In this document: piece by piece, positions 12,527-25,422 of the stretch | How positions within the stretch are numbered: the stretch's first letter is position 1 | How the letters are laid out: each line of letters starts with the position of its first letter | Assembly (NCBI GenBank): GCA_013396525.1 | Contig: VWYX01000277.1 | Coordinates: 315,126-379,125, forward strand | Source: Chaetorhynchus papuensis | Taxonomy: Eukaryota; Chordata; Aves; Passeriformes; Rhipiduridae | Reading direction: 5' to 3' | DNA length: 64,000 nt | Position numbers and translations under genes: made by a program | The notes under the pieces: generated by a model | Seen by the model: the letters and a program-made list of their open reading frames with translations, nothing else | What the model was told of the DNA's origin: nothing | Databases searched by the model: none

Positions 12527-14615
12527 CTTCCAGAGATTTGTCTCCACAGATACTCTTTTTTGGGAAGTACAGGCCATGAGCAGTCCCTAGTGTGCAGATC
12601 CCTTCTCCCTGCAGGTCCAGGCCAAGCTGCTGTGCAATGCAGAAGTGAGGGATGGTGGCTGTTCCCTCTGTCCTCTGTTCACAGGCCTGGTCATGGAATT
12701 TAGTGCCTGCCAAAGTGCCAGCCAATGTCAGGTCAACAAAACATGCTGCTCTGCTGATCTACACGCTCAGGGCTATAGAGATAAGTTGTTTTTTCTTCAT
12801 AGTTACAGTCTCTAGAAAGGGACCGGCCACATCTGGCCATGTAATTTATCCAACATTAAATTTACATGTGGAGGTCCAGAATCCAGCCTTCTTCTGCAGT
12901 CCTTTGTTTAGAGAAGCTCACAGAAGCTGACAGACATGGTGCATCTCTTGGACAATACTTACAGGGATAATTATCATGGGAAGCAAGAGTTTGCTTTCTT
13001 GCTTCTGTACAGAGACACACTATGACCTGACTGATCATCCTAAAATTTATTTTCAGTCACTCAGTGCCAGGCAGGATCAGTCCCGCAGAAGCATAGTTTT
13101 TTACAACAGACACATGCATTTAGTGTTCTTATTTACCCCACACTGGTGTGTTTGCCTTTGAAAGTCTCCTTGAAGCACTCCCTGAAATGTTAAAAATACT
13201 GTATTCAGCCAGGCTGGGGAGCGGGAAGGCCTCCTGCTGCCACAAGTGATCTATGGGGCTAAAGATAGTGTTTAACTAAACCCGTGATGACACAGTAACT
13301 AGAACCCTTGAAAGCAAAATGACCCAAGGTGAGATATCTTGCAGAGTGTGTGGAGAAAATAAAGGCTGAGAGCCAACCTGCTGAGACAATAAGGCCTGTA
13401 CAATGGTTAATTTAATGTGATAGCTCAATCTGATTCATAATTTTCATTCAAATTCTAAAATCTATTAAAAGCAGAACCTGCAGACTTTCATTCATTATCT
13501 GCTTACTGGAGAGCTATAACAACAACAGGTTCCTTCCCTTGATTTAATTGAAATTATTCTCAAATTGCACTGTAATTAGTGTTCAGATAAGGTCACTGGG
13601 ACACCATGGAATGACACAATGCAAAAATACCAGTTCTGCAAAGGCTACATGACACAAATCAGGGTTGCAGAACCTCCCCCTATATTTATATTTAGATGTC
13701 ACACAAAAGAGCTGGTTGAATACCAGAGAAAATTAATCCAAAAATTTTGCTGTTATATATATCTCAAATAATATGTCCATTCAGGCAAAAAAATAGTAAG
13801 AGCAGTTATCTGTTGTGTGTTTTACATAGAAATAGAATTAACATTCATTAAAATAAAGTTGTCCTCTTACACAAGAAAACCTCCTACTGTATTTCAAATT
13901 CTTACAATGGAAATGAATTCTGAAAGAAAATTCCAAGTGTAACTCTAAATATATTCCCCATTGGCAGGAAAGCATTAGATATTTGCACAATGCCCTGATG
14001 AGTATCAATTGCAGTTAATTTTGAGTCTTTCTTGGAGATTCTTGGCTGAAACTAGATACCTATAAAGTAGCTCTGTTGCACACACAGACATAGGATTTAG
14101 AAATCTTGAATCATAACGCCAGGACACAGTGATTTTGAGGAGAGGGTAAAATCAATTAATCTCAATCTGTGTAGCCCGAATAGCTGTTCATGGTTTTATT
14201 GTAATACTCACTGCATGTAAAATCTGCTTCAACCCTGAAGCTACAGACCTGCACCAAAATATCTGGGTTCATGTTCTTAGTAGAAAGAGTTTAGTTCTGA
14301 AGAAAGAACATTATTTGTATCACTAAGAAGTAGACTTTTAAGAAGTCTAAGTCAAAAGTGCAGAAATACAAGAGTCATATCTATTTTTCACTGTTTTAAT
14401 CTACTTTGTTCAGTTCCTTAGTCAGCTCTCAACAGCTTTGTTCCTGCTTCTGAAGTGGCTCTGAAAGAAATGACTAATTTTAGTTTGATGACAGCAAGCT
14501 ATGAGGGAAATTACTGAATTCTTCAACCTTTATTATCTTTGAATAAATCTACATGACTTTCTGAAAAATGTGCTTTAAACAACTCAGGTTGCTGGGGTCT
14601 TTCCAGGAAATGGTG
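12527..14615. other. Unique DNA, no gene seen
   Basis: Short frames only (under about 95 codons). No repeat family recognised. Confidence 0.45.
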
Positions 14616-14920
14616 TCATAGAATCATAGAGTATCTCCAGCTGAAAGGGACCCGTTAGGATCATGAAGCCTAATTCCTTGATCTTCTCAGAAAATTTTTA
14701 CCTAGATTTACCTAGAACTAAAACATTTGATGTTGCCCAGGTTCTCCTTGAACTCTTCCAGGCTTGGTGCTGTGACCATGTCCCTGGGGTGCCTGTTCCA
14801 GTGAGCGACCAGCCTCTCAGTGAAGAACTTTATCCTGATGTTCAATCTGAATCTCCCTTGATGCAGCTTTATTCCATTTCCTTGTGTCGTATTGCTGCCC
14901 ACCAGAGAGAAGATGTATAA
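14616..14920 (-). mobile_element. CR1 LINE, 3' end with tail (minus strand)
   Basis: The copy starts with the inverted octamer tail CATAGAATCATAGAG, followed by the reverse-complement CR1 3' region. Signs include CTGAAAGGGACCCGTTAGGATC, TTGAACTCTTCCAGGCTTGGTGC (interrupted but clear), CCCTGGGGTGCCTGTTCCAGTG and CTCTCAGTGAAGAACTTTATCCTGATGTTCAA. It is 5'-truncated near 14920. Two 78-85 codon frames inside it belong to the repeat. Confidence 0.94.
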
Positions 14921-15979
14921 TATCTTAGAGTGTAATACATACAAGATCCTAATAAACAGTCTGATTTAATGACTCTTATGGTCTTTAAATTGGGAAAAAT
15001 TGGAAGTATTCAGAAACGTTGAAAATGTCTATTGTATTCTTTTCAGCTTTCATGTCAATCCCACAGGAATTTGATTATATAACTGCAGCTGTTGCATTTA
15101 TACACAAAAAGGACAAGAGTTCCCAGATCCATATCTTTGGATCTAGCAGAGAGAAAAGATTGAGGATCTCCATCCAGATGGACACATCTTTAAGTGTTAA
15201 ATGATTGCTGTTGATGGCCCTCTTTTTTTGAGCCAAAACTAAAAGAGGATGATTTCTTTTGGAATGCTCTGTATCAGGAAACTGATACTGCCACATTCAA
15301 ATCCACTGAAGCTCATCTTTTTCGTGCTTTGGGAAGTTTAAGAGCAGTACAGTGAGTTGAAATCCATTGCATATTCACTGTTTCTTTTCCCTGTCATGTA
15401 ATTCCTGTTTCCTCAATCATGTGAGTGCACAATGCTTTGATTGGACTGTTCAATCCAATCAAACCTGCTGGGTGTTTAAGAATTACCTCTTGCTTCATGA
15501 ATATTTATGAATTTGTGGGTGTTTCAGTTGTTGCATTGGGTGTTTTATGGTTTTGTTTACCTCCATATTTTGATGTATTTACTACTTCACTGGCTCCAGT
15601 GAATCTATAGCGGAGTCCAAAGAAAATCTGATAAAAGGGGATACTTTACACTGTAGTGTGGTCTTTAAATGGTGCTGCAAGAACCTGTTATTTATCACTT
15701 CTGCCTATTTAGCTAATGATGAAGCATTTAATTTTCAAATTTTCATTGTTTTGTTTGTACAAAGCAATTAAGTGCTTAGAAGAAAGGAGGCCATGTACCT
15801 GCTTTGCCTTTTGATCTTCACCCACCTTGAGGCAAGTAAAAAAACTTGGTATTTCTTTATAGTTCATTAAAATGAAAACAATTCAAATTATTTATTAGGA
15901 GGAAATAGTTTTGGTGATTAGCGTACAGGACGAGAAAACAATACTACTTTTTATTTCCATTTGGGCATTAGTTAAGTGA
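14921..15979. other. Unique DNA holding a perfect inverted repeat
   Basis: No gene seen. The notable item is the 10-base inverted repeat at 15436-15463, listed separately. Confidence 0.45.
15436..15463. repeat. Perfect 10-bp inverted repeat with 8-bp spacer
   Basis: TTTGATTGGA (15436-15445) and TCCAATCAAA (15454-15463) are exact reverse complements around CTGTTCAA. The arms carry ATTGG and CCAAT cores facing each other, which is the binding core of NF-Y. A functional site is possible but only inferred. Confidence 0.8.
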
Positions 15980-16112
15980 TGCTCTGAGTGGTACAGTGAG
16001 TTCTGTACCTCAGTTTCCCATTTATAAAGACACTGTAATTTGCAATGATGTAATTAATTCCTGTTTATAAACACTGTGTAAGTTTTTTGAATGAAAAGTT
16101 TTATACAAGCCC
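15980..16112 (+). mobile_element. Ancient CORE-SINE/MIR-like 3' fragment
   Basis: Contains GTACCTCAGTTTCCCATTTA near 16007, the conserved phrase of MIR/CORE SINEs (intact copies read roughly 'gcctcagtttccccatctgtaaa'). Further on, TTTATAAACACTGTGTAAG and then a TTGAATGAAAAG...TTTTATACAAG block match the usual old 3' end that reads 'gtaaagcgctttgag...gatgaaaggcgctatataa'. It is diverged, and the family is inferred from word order. Confidence 0.55.
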
Positions 16113-16767
16113 TGCAAGGAAGTGATTGTCTTGTCCCATGCTGAAAACAATTTTGGATCTTTTAATAAGATTAATGAATATGACAGGCAGTGAATGCAAA
16201 GTAGTATTTATCAGTTTTCATCTCATATGACTAAACAAACTTTAGTCCTGGCTGTGTGACCATGCATATGCATTTTTCAAGATATTCTTCTTTAACACAG
16301 TGGGATGAATCTCTTGAGTAATTATTATTTTTACCATCAAAGATTTGCAGAAGAGAAAACAAATATCCCAATTGACTGGACTTACGAGTCAGGGTCAATT
16401 TTCTGTTCTGCTGCAGAACTGAGACAAGTCCCTTAGACTGAAATAGTCAGAGTGTTCATGTGACTAATGCCCTCTGAGTTTACAGAGATTTAGAGCTTCA
16501 AACGTCTTTGAAAATCTGGGTCTTCATCCCTCTCTGCCCCAGTTGTATTCATCAGAGGGGGGATAGCAGCACCTCTGTTTGTAGTGGAAACAAACCACCA
16601 CAAGGCCTAATCGTGCGTGCCTGGGCAAGGACAACATTTTCTGTTGCTAACCTCCCACAGGGGAGTGATGTGGCTAATATCCATCCAGATGCCTTTGATT
16701 TCCTCAGCCCCAGTGCTGTAGTACTCATTTATAGCCGAGCTGACTGGGAGTGATGTTTGGAACGAGT
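16113..16767. other. Unique or possibly old SINE-related DNA
   Basis: Mostly unique. A stretch near 16510-16760 may be the 3' body of the tRNA-like element that follows (minus strand), but the match is too weak to claim. An 81-codon frame at 16508-16753 has no visible domain. Confidence 0.35.
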
Positions 16768-16838
16768 CCAGAGAGAGGTATTGAACTCACACCTCTGGAT
16801 CCATACCAAGACACCTTCACCACTCTATCATCACTCTC
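16768..16838 (-). mobile_element. tRNA-like head of an old SINE, or a decayed tRNA
   Basis: On the minus strand there is an A-box-like TGATAGAGTGG (consensus TRGYNNARNNG, one mismatch). A B-box-like GTTCAATAC (GTTCRANNC, full match) follows about 32 bases later. GATCCAGAGG sits between them, as in amniote tRNA-derived SINEs. The stems are poorly paired and the anticodon arm is not convincing, so this is not a working tRNA gene. A SINE head (AmnSINE or MIR type) fits best. Confidence 0.4.
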
Positions 16839-18196
16839 CTCTGAGGGATGTAATGAGGATACATTAATTAATGTTTATGAACTGCTTCAGTGCTGCCATA
16901 TTTAGACTGTTAGAGTTGTATCTGTAGGAAGAAAATAGCAATCAGGAATTCCACCTGAAACAGAAAGCAGAAATGGGAAGATGAAACAGGGGGCCCTAGA
17001 GTGGTTTTCCCCTAGGAGATGCTTTTCCACATTACAAAATCTCTCTGGAGGTGACAGCCCTTCAAAAGCAGTCTCAGTTTCAGAGAAACTCAGGCTAGTA
17101 AAACTTTGAAGTACGTGATGGAAGGTCTACAAATAATTTAGCCAACTTTAACCAAAGTTTTTAGTAATGATTTTTCATGTAAAAATAAATAAGGGAAGAT
17201 GGGAGAGAGATTTATCAAATATTCCAAAATATTTCAAGGTTACCCTGGTTGGTCGTGGGAGTTCTTTAAATGATTGGATGCTTTCTGGAGCGTGTATTTG
17301 TGAAGCTTCATCTATCACTCAGTGGATTTTCTCCAGAGAAAAATATGTTGCCTCCTTACTTTGCTCATAAGGTAATGCAGAAACTCAGAACTTGATGGAT
17401 GGATACCAAAGTGTGGCCTTGCATTCACCCTGAGAGGAGAATGGGGATCAGGGAATGGCTCTGGGACACTTTGGATTTATGAAAGAGTTTCTGAGCAAGT
17501 GCAGCTGTGAGCTCCAGGGCAGGATCCACGCTGAGAGGAAATTTCTCTGTAGGTAGCCACGGATTACCTGCTACAGTCAGTTGTTTCAGGGGCACTGTAC
17601 CTATCCCTGGGCCATTATTTCAAGTGTGTCCCTTGAACCTTTTGAGTACTTTGACTTACACAGAGTCAAAGAACTGTGATTGCAGCAATACTGTTCTGAC
17701 TACTGTCTTTGCCTTTTGAACAAATCCCCACACCAAAATCTGGTTTAGGCAGGTTTCAGCGAAAAAATATTTTAAAGTAAAAAAATGTTTTACCCTCTAC
17801 TTTAGGCTCTCAAAACAGGGACCTCAGCAACAACTACTATGCATGTTCCACTCTCTACTCTGTCCTTCTTATGCTCAGAAGGGGAGAAGGAAAAGCAAAT
17901 ATTTTATTAAAATGAATGTTACTTTGCTGGGAGACTTCAACATGTCAAGTGAAGCTAATTCAGTCTGTCGGTAGCTTTAAAAGAAATCCACCTTTAATTT
18001 TTGAAAAGTTTCCATGAAAGCTCTACATATTTTTTAATTGTCTGTATTTTTAAAAAGTGAATAGATGAATAGAATGCTCTTCCTTCCAAACATCATGGTA
18101 ATTTAGTTGGGTCTGTAATTTAGGAGAGATTTTTAGGCTTTTAGATTTTTTTTCTAAACTTTAATATGACTTATGCTACTGTATTTGTAGTAAGAT
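16839..18196. other. Unique DNA, no gene seen
   Basis: Short frames without motifs. No repeat recognised before the CR1 at 18197. Confidence 0.45.
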
Positions 18197-18513
18197 AAGA
18201 CTGCTGGAGAGGGACTTTTTACAAGGGCATGTAGTGACAGGACAAGGGTGAAAGGCCTCTAAACTGAACAAAGGAAGGTTTAGATTGGGTTTTAGGAAGA
18301 AATTCTTCCCTGTGAAGGTGGTGAGGCACTGGCACAGGTTGCCCAGAGAAGCTGTGGATGCCCCATCCCTGGAAGCGTTCAAGGCCAGGATGGATGATCC
18401 AGGGCTTTGAGCACCTGGTCTAGTGGAAGGTGTCCCTGCCCATGGCAAGGGGGTTGGAACTAGAGGAACTTTAAATTCCATTTCAACTCAAACCATTCAG
18501 TGTTTCTGTGATT
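18197..18513 (+). mobile_element. CR1 LINE, 3' end
   Basis: Very clear CR1 3' region. It has GAGAGGGACTTTTTACAAGG near 18207, GTAGTGACAGGACAAGGGTG, GGTGAGGCACTGGCACAGGT, and GCCCAGAGAAGCTGTGGATG. These are followed by CCATCCCTGGAAGCGTTCAA, GAAGGTGTCCCTGCCCATGG and a TTCAACTCAAACCATTC end with a decayed tail. It shares a subfamily type with the copies at 23240, 27256 and 58333. Confidence 0.96.
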
Positions 18514-21500
18514 TGTTCTCCAAGTGACCCTACCAGACTACATACACAGTATAGTTCCTCAACCTGAGCATTTTCATCTGAAAAATGAACAGATTATTTC
18601 AATATTTGTAAAATGCATCTGTAAAGATTGTAGTCATTGGTTATAAAAAGAAAATGACAACTTACAACAATTAAGAGAATAAGAAAATGATGTAAATGTT
18701 CAGTTTTCTTAATATAAGGAGGGTAGAACATGAATTCAGATAGGAAAAAAAATTAAAATGATATGCCACCGAAAGGGTTTGCAAAACAGTAAAAAAATTG
18801 CGGCATAGGATATATATACCAAGTTACGTAAGTTAAACTTAAAATTTAATGTTTTTCTAAAGACTTCTGAATATTCTAAGATCTCTAAATAGAACTTAAA
18901 ATGTTTCAATTTTTCTTCTATTCATCTTTAAGTATGGGATTTTGGTCACTGTTGAGCACAGGAAGTGGAAAGTAAAAATGTTTGGTCAGTTATTGAGAAC
19001 TATGTATCTAAAGCATGACACAGATTTACATTAAATATGATAACTAATTAACTAACTACTCAGTATTTCCCTTGCACAATGGAAATGGGAAGGAAAGACA
19101 GATTTGAAACTGAAGTTACCAATGAAAGAATTAGAGCCTTCCTAGGGACAGGTTGAATGTGACTCATGTAGTGAGCAGGACCCATAAAATTTTCCTTGAC
19201 AGACTCAGATTTTCAGAAAATGAATGTAATCTGATAGTTAAAATTATGATAATAATATTATTGGTAGTATAATGGCTATGGATGATGTGCCTACATCCTT
19301 AAATTCATCCTGGCCCCCTCTGATCCAATGAGCATGTGCCAGTGCTTCTTGTTCAGTGGAATTTAAAGAGATATTATCCAAGCTGTAGCAGAAATGGAGC
19401 GGAAAAAAGAAAACTATTGCAAAGTAATGCATTTCTTGGCAAGAAATGCAAAGATATTTGGCACCTTGCAATGTTTTAGTGCCATCTGGTGACTCCCCAA
19501 AATGTTACAAGAACATTTGCCGAAATGCCTGGATAAAATAAATATATTGGCAATAGGAAAGTTTAGCATTAATAGTTGTGCACTACAAACCTAACTATCA
19601 GAGCTTCATTGCTTCAGTGGCAGGATACAGTCTCATACCTCACCATCAGAATATGAATTTTTAGCACCAGATATCTGCATGATAAAGCTGACAAACTAAC
19701 AAAATATCTTCCCAAGAATTTTCCATGAAAACTGAGAAAATAAAGTTTCATGCATAACTGCAAAGAGAAGAAGTAATTGTAATTCTATAAATGGCTCATT
19801 ATGAATCTTTCATCTGCCTTCTTTCAGAACACTAATATCTACCCAAGGAACAGATGAGAGTTATAGAAAAAGGAAACCTACTAGAGAAAAAGAGGGTTTA
19901 AAAACGCCAAAAAACAACCCATACAGAAGATATTATTTTTGAAGTAAGATATGTTGAATTATACATTTGTTCTTAGCATGGGGATTAAATTTCTCCAATA
20001 ATAAATACACCGAATAAAATGAATTATCTATTGTTTTGATTTTTTTAATGGGAAGACACCAAGCAGAAAATATTACTTATGTGCTTCTAACCTTTGCTCA
20101 AGGGCTTTAACTTAAGGTTTTCCAGTGAAAAAAAAGAATGTTAAAATAGTTCCTTCTTAGTCAGCAGTCTCTTTTCTGGGTTCAGAGTCAAATCACCCAA
20201 CTTTGGAAACATTTTTTGTTACTTTTCTTGTATTTTAACTGTGCAACACTGACATATCTAAGAGAGATTAATTTTTTCTCTCTCCTGTCTTTTACATCCT
20301 GAGTTTTGCAATTATTTACTAATTTTCAATCAATAAATGCAGTGAAAATGTCCTCTTTTTCCAGGTTTCTCACCTGTCACCAGGGCCGTAATAGGAACAC
20401 AACGAGACTCGTAGAAGTGATCATAAGCATCTCATTTTGAATTTCAGTTAGGTTAAATATTTAACTTCAGGTTTTAAAGAAACCAATTCTATTAGATCTT
20501 GTGCCTTTTTCTCTTCATCAAAGAGATATTGGGCTGTTGCACCTTTGTTCTGAAATTCACAGGTAGAGATTGATACAGTAAGGAAAGACAGCATGGGATG
20601 AGATATCAGAAATAATGTGTGACTGGACTTGATGACCTGAGAGATCCTTTTCATCCTTGTCTTCATTACAGAGATCATAAATCTTCAAATATGTCCAGCA
20701 GAAACTATGCATTGAGGGCTTTGCCCTCAGAGCTTTCAAGTCACTACAGACATTTGTACTGACTTCAAACCAGTTTGGATCAGGCTGGTAGTTTCTTAAT
20801 TTTGTGAAATTTGCTTGGACTGCTGGGTTCTTTGAACACATTTTACACTGAGCTGTGTTCACGTAGTCCTGGCTAAATGTTGCTTTATTGCTCCTGGTGG
20901 TTCTCCTGTCTTTAGGAAGGAGCTGAGCAAGGTGTCCTCTCTCCTACGAGTTGGGCATCTGCTGTAGTATCATAACAGCATATTGTGAGAATAAACCTTT
21001 AAGGGGTCTCTTTTCCTGTATGGCACTTGTTATCCAATGAACCGGAATATCTGCAGTTTTTCCCACACCAAAATTCAGCTCAAGCAGGTTTTTTGTTTTA
21101 TATTCCTCACCACTCTCTCTGTGTGAATAATGTTGCTTCTATTTTTTTTTTAATTTGAAGATCTGATTGGAAGGCAAATACTTTATATCTAGAACAATTA
21201 TCAAGATTCAGAATTTTTCTTTATTACAACCTTGGCATTTCTGTGTTTTTTTTCCTTGGGGGAGGAAGAAAAGAAAAAACCAAAAAGGCCTTTGAGGTGA
21301 AAGGAGATGAGGGATAAGGAGGAAAGAGAAACAAGATATCCCAGGATTTTTTTTGTCACAGCATAACCATGTCTCCTGGTGAGATACTCACCAGTTAGCA
21401 GCTTTGCCTTAGTGTGGCACGTTTGCACCACTCCAGTTTGTCTGTCACTTGATACTGAGACTGCTTCATTCTCGAGTGACATCCAAACTCAGGGCATCCT

Positions 21501-23239
21501 TTCCCGTTTTGGCAGTTGCTGTCAGCATCATCTATTAAGACTCCCAGTTATTCCTTACTTCCTCTGCTCCTAAAAACTGTGTGGAACTGCTCTGAGTTTC
21601 TGGTATAGGAATTTTGTACCTTGCTAACAGTATTTTTAGTTCTACAAGGCATCCACCTTGCAGACCAGTGTCAGCCAAAGCACTTTATCCCGCTGTAAAA
21701 GAGAAAACAGTCTTCTATGTCTGAAGCTATTGATGATCCTGTGGAAAGCAAAGTTTCAATTTTTAGCACCGAAACAGAGCTCCTGTGCAGCTACTTAAAA
21801 CTCAGAGCTTCTGGATCTCAAGGTGCATGGCAAATATTTATTGAACACTGTTAGCTCTGTGGGTTGAAGGAAGTCTGACTGATGCCAATGAAGTGCCCTC
21901 TTGTAGATGACATGGAGGGATGCTTCCTCTCTTTTAGGGACTTTCAGTCTTTTGCAACATTTAGAAGCTTATGTTCTGATTTCCTTTCACTGGCAGGAGT
22001 ACCCTTTCAGTGTTTTCATGATCTTAGATGCAGAAATGGGCTGTCAAGATAGAGAGGTCACATTTTTTTGCCCGAAACAAGGCACATGCTTGAAAAAGTG
22101 TTATCAACAATATCCTAAGTCAGGAAAACAGTGACCTAATTGCCAGGAAAGAAACATATATAAAAAATTTCTGCGTGGGAAGAAAAGTTTAGTAAAAAAT
22201 CAAGCCGTTGCATAGCAAAATAATGACTCGTGGAGCTCTGTGTGTGTTAAGATGTACTGGTAAAAAGAGCAGGAGACACACGAAGGCACGATCTTTGGTA
22301 CACAGCACTTGGTGCATCAACAACATCAGATAAAACGTCTGATGGAACATGACAGGCACAAATAATACATGAACACTTAGAGTAGGTTGCACAAGTTCCC
22401 TGGCTGGCAGCTGCAGCTGTTGCAGTGCAGTGTTCAAGTCGAAAAATGAAAAACATTGCTCTGTGAACACGTTTTCCATAGCCATGTTGTGTAAATCTGC
22501 CAGACCCCTTGTTATTCATGGTACCTAAATGTTGTCTGTCATAAGCACCTGGGTGCTTCATTCTGTTTTTCATTTCATTCTCTGATTTCATAATAAAATT
22601 GAAAGAAAATGCGTTTTGCTGGCTTCTTTGAGACACAAATTCATCAGACGTAAGATTAAAGTGACCCTTCTGAGAAAATTCACTCTTTTGAAAAACATTC
22701 TCCGAGTTCAGCTCAAAATTTGTTGTTATGAAAGCATGAATCAACTTCTGTTTTACAATAAGGATAATTTGGACTTAATAAAAGAGCTAGGAAATACTGA
22801 TAATTACATCAATTTCAGCGAGATATTACATCTTACTGAGAAAAATTTAGAAAGCATCTGTGTTAGAATTGCCAAACACATTGGACCAGTATAAAAAGCC
22901 TAGTTTCTAAACTAAGTTAATATTCAGACAAGAACATATAATAAAATTTTTTCAGAGACACCATACATTCTCCTGCCTGCAAACAGGATGACTGTTTTAC
23001 AAGGAATTGCATGAATAGCACTTATTATTTACAGATGATGATAATAGCTTATAAAAAGGAAGGCAAAAGCAGAGGTTTTATGGGGTAAGTTTCTGGGGTT
23101 TACACCACTACTCTTGACACAGCAGTTAGTTTTGACAAGCAGATTTGTGTGTAATATCAGCTGGGAAGATACTGGCTAGGAGAAGAATATACTATTTAGA
23201 AGCTAATCTTTTATTTAAACTGAAATTTAACTGACAGAA
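18514..23239. other. 4.7 kb of unique AT-rich DNA
   Basis: It includes the longest open frame of the window (22247-22744, minus), treated separately. Otherwise there are short frames only and no recognisable repeat. Confidence 0.45.
22247..22744 (-). other. Longest open frame (about 165 codons), not recognised
   Basis: The frame opens at TTG; the first internal ATG comes about 50 codons in. No domain, signal peptide or zinc-binding pattern is convincing. A cysteine cluster (CSCIICAC) near residue 120-130 is the only eye-catching item. Another frame on the plus strand (22616-22894) overlaps it antisense. There is no splice, promoter or tail evidence. A chance open frame is the likeliest explanation; a relic of an exon or transposon is possible. 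Confidence 0.15.
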
Positions 23240-23457
23240 GGCAGGTTTAGATTATAGATTAAGAAATGTTTTACTCTGTGGGTGGTGAGGCACTGCCCAG
23301 AGAAGGTGTGGATGCTCCATCCCTGGAAGTGTTCAAGGCCAGGCTGGGTTGGGTTCTGAGCAATCTGGTCAAGTGGAAGGTGTCCCTGCCTGTGTCAGGG
23401 GGATTGGAACTGGATAATCCTTAAGGTTCATTCCAACCAATGCTGTGGTCCTAGGAT
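23240..23457 (+). mobile_element. CR1 LINE, 3' end fragment
   Basis: GGTTTAGATTATAGATTAAG starts the match, followed by GGTGGTGAGGCACTGCCCAG with a short deletion of the usual 'gcacaggtt' piece. Then come CCATCCCTGGAAGTGTTCAA, GTGGAAGGTGTCCCTGCCTG and GGGATTGGAACTGGATAATC. The tail is lost. Confidence 0.94.
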
Positions 23458-25422
23458 CTGTAGCAGTGTTTGAGAAAAGTAGTCTCAGCTGTAGCTAATA
23501 GTTCCAACCTAGCTTCTTCATCCTCAGATAAAATCTGTTCTTCAAGTATTAGGAGAGTTGATGTTTAAATACTACATTTTTTAGTGGAAGAAGCTATTTT
23601 TTCCTGTTGTTATGAGCACTGGATGAATAATGAATAAATGTATTCAAGAACTATTCACTGAATTCAGTTCTCAAGTCTTGTTTGATTTTTTTTCTTTTTT
23701 TCTTTTTTTTTCCCCTTTGTTTTATTTTGTTTGCATCTTCTGCCTTAGCGAATCATTTTAGCCTGCCATAATTTTGGGCATAAGCTGTATTTTAAATCAC
23801 AAGAATCAGAAACATTATTCTAATCTGTAACAACATACAAGAAACTTTGGAAATCCAAAGTGTGTGTATAATAATTTTTGATTTGAGCAGGACTATTTGA
23901 GCCTTAGAAACCTGTGGGTCACTGACAGTATATTTGGGGTAATGGTACATGTTCCTGGCAGAAGTTCCAGGTCAATTGTTTGTCAAGTCCTGATGTGATA
24001 AAATCATTGCAGTAAGAGAGTTGGAAGATCTTGGAAAAGAAATCGAGGTCCAATATAGGGGACTGCTAAACCGGCAGGAATACAGCGAACAACCACATTT
24101 GGCCAGATGATTCCCATGCTATGATGATTCAATTGTCAAGTGTTGAAAATATGGAAGTAGAAGTTAGTAGAAGTAGAGTAGGCTGCCAGCAGCTGCAGGT
24201 ATTTTTAAATTTCTAGTCTTTCCATATAATCCCCTTGAAATGTTGGATTATTGAGTTTGGTCTTTTTTTTCATGTGTGTTACACAAAACAGTCTGCAAAT
24301 ATTTATAATGCATTAGATATATATTTTATATATGTATATATGCATACATACAAGTCTATGTGCCTGCGTGTACATATTCTTGCCCCAAACCTGGCTGTAT
24401 CTTAGTTCTCCATTCTAAGCATACTTTGAAAGCCTTTCTTTCTCTGACACCTGTGGACTTTTTCATGACTATTCTTCCTCCAGTGCTCAGGCACAGTGAA
24501 TTTGTCTGATTAGTTTTGACCCTTCCTCAGGGGGTGAGAAAATGCCTGTGTTATCTGGTTGCTCATTAGCACTCAGAACCATCCCAGTTATACGTGCAGC
24601 GTTTGAAGCCTTTTCCTGATAATGATCTTGATGGTTTCAGTTCGCAGTTCTTGTTTTGCCAGCAATTTTTTGTAGTCCCATACTCCCTGGCGTCCCCTGA
24701 AAAGACATGTTTTAATGAGATATTCCTGGGCTTAGACATTGGGGAAATAGGAGGAGGAGAACAATGACATCAATAAAGCCTCAAGTATTCTTTGAGTATC
24801 CTGCCAATGATCCATATCTTTAAGATGCGCAGTTCAGTGTTAATTCTGCCACTGACATATGCTATAAGCTGTGTTACCCACATTTCACATCTCCTCCTCT
24901 CTATGAACAGCGTGGGGGCAGAATTTTTCTGACATCTGTATAATACCCACCTGTTTTGAACTTTGTTTCTTTTTTCTCCCCAGCTGTGCCCTATTCAATG
25001 TATTGATACAAGGCCGTATCACAGCACGTACCGTACCCCACCACCGACAGCAACGTGATAATGAAATGAGTAACCCTTAAACACCTTCCTCTCCCCTGAG
25101 TTTTCAGAGCACCACCCAAGGCAGCTCTTCAAGCTCTTGCCCTACGTAATAAGGCTTCTGACCTCCAACTGCTAATCCATAGTCAATAACTGATAACCCT
25201 GAGGGACACCCCAGAATAGAGGGAGATTAAAGTGGAGGTATCTCTGATGTAACTGAAGGACAAGGCTGCTGCATGGAACGAGTGTCTTGCCAGACACAGC
25301 AGGTAGGACCAGAGTTCAAATGAACTCTTTCATCTCATACTTGCTAGCGTAGTTTTCAAACACTTTTTAATTAGGAAATGCATTTAGTCCCAGATTATGA
25401 GTAAAAACTGAAGGAGACACGT
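23458..25422. other. Unique DNA with T-rich and TA-rich simple sequence
   Basis: A T-rich run with C lies at 23681-23731 and TA-rich sequence at 24318-24352. A short patch at 25008-25066 is unusually rich in CpG for this neighbourhood. No gene seen. Confidence 0.45.

Noticed and set aside
12393..12590. Protein with ILFYS repeats
   Set aside because: The frame is created by the (ATTCT)n microsatellite, which has no stop in that frame.
16768..16838. A functional tRNA gene
   Set aside because: The A and B boxes are recognisable, but the acceptor, T and anticodon stems do not pair well. A SINE head fits better.
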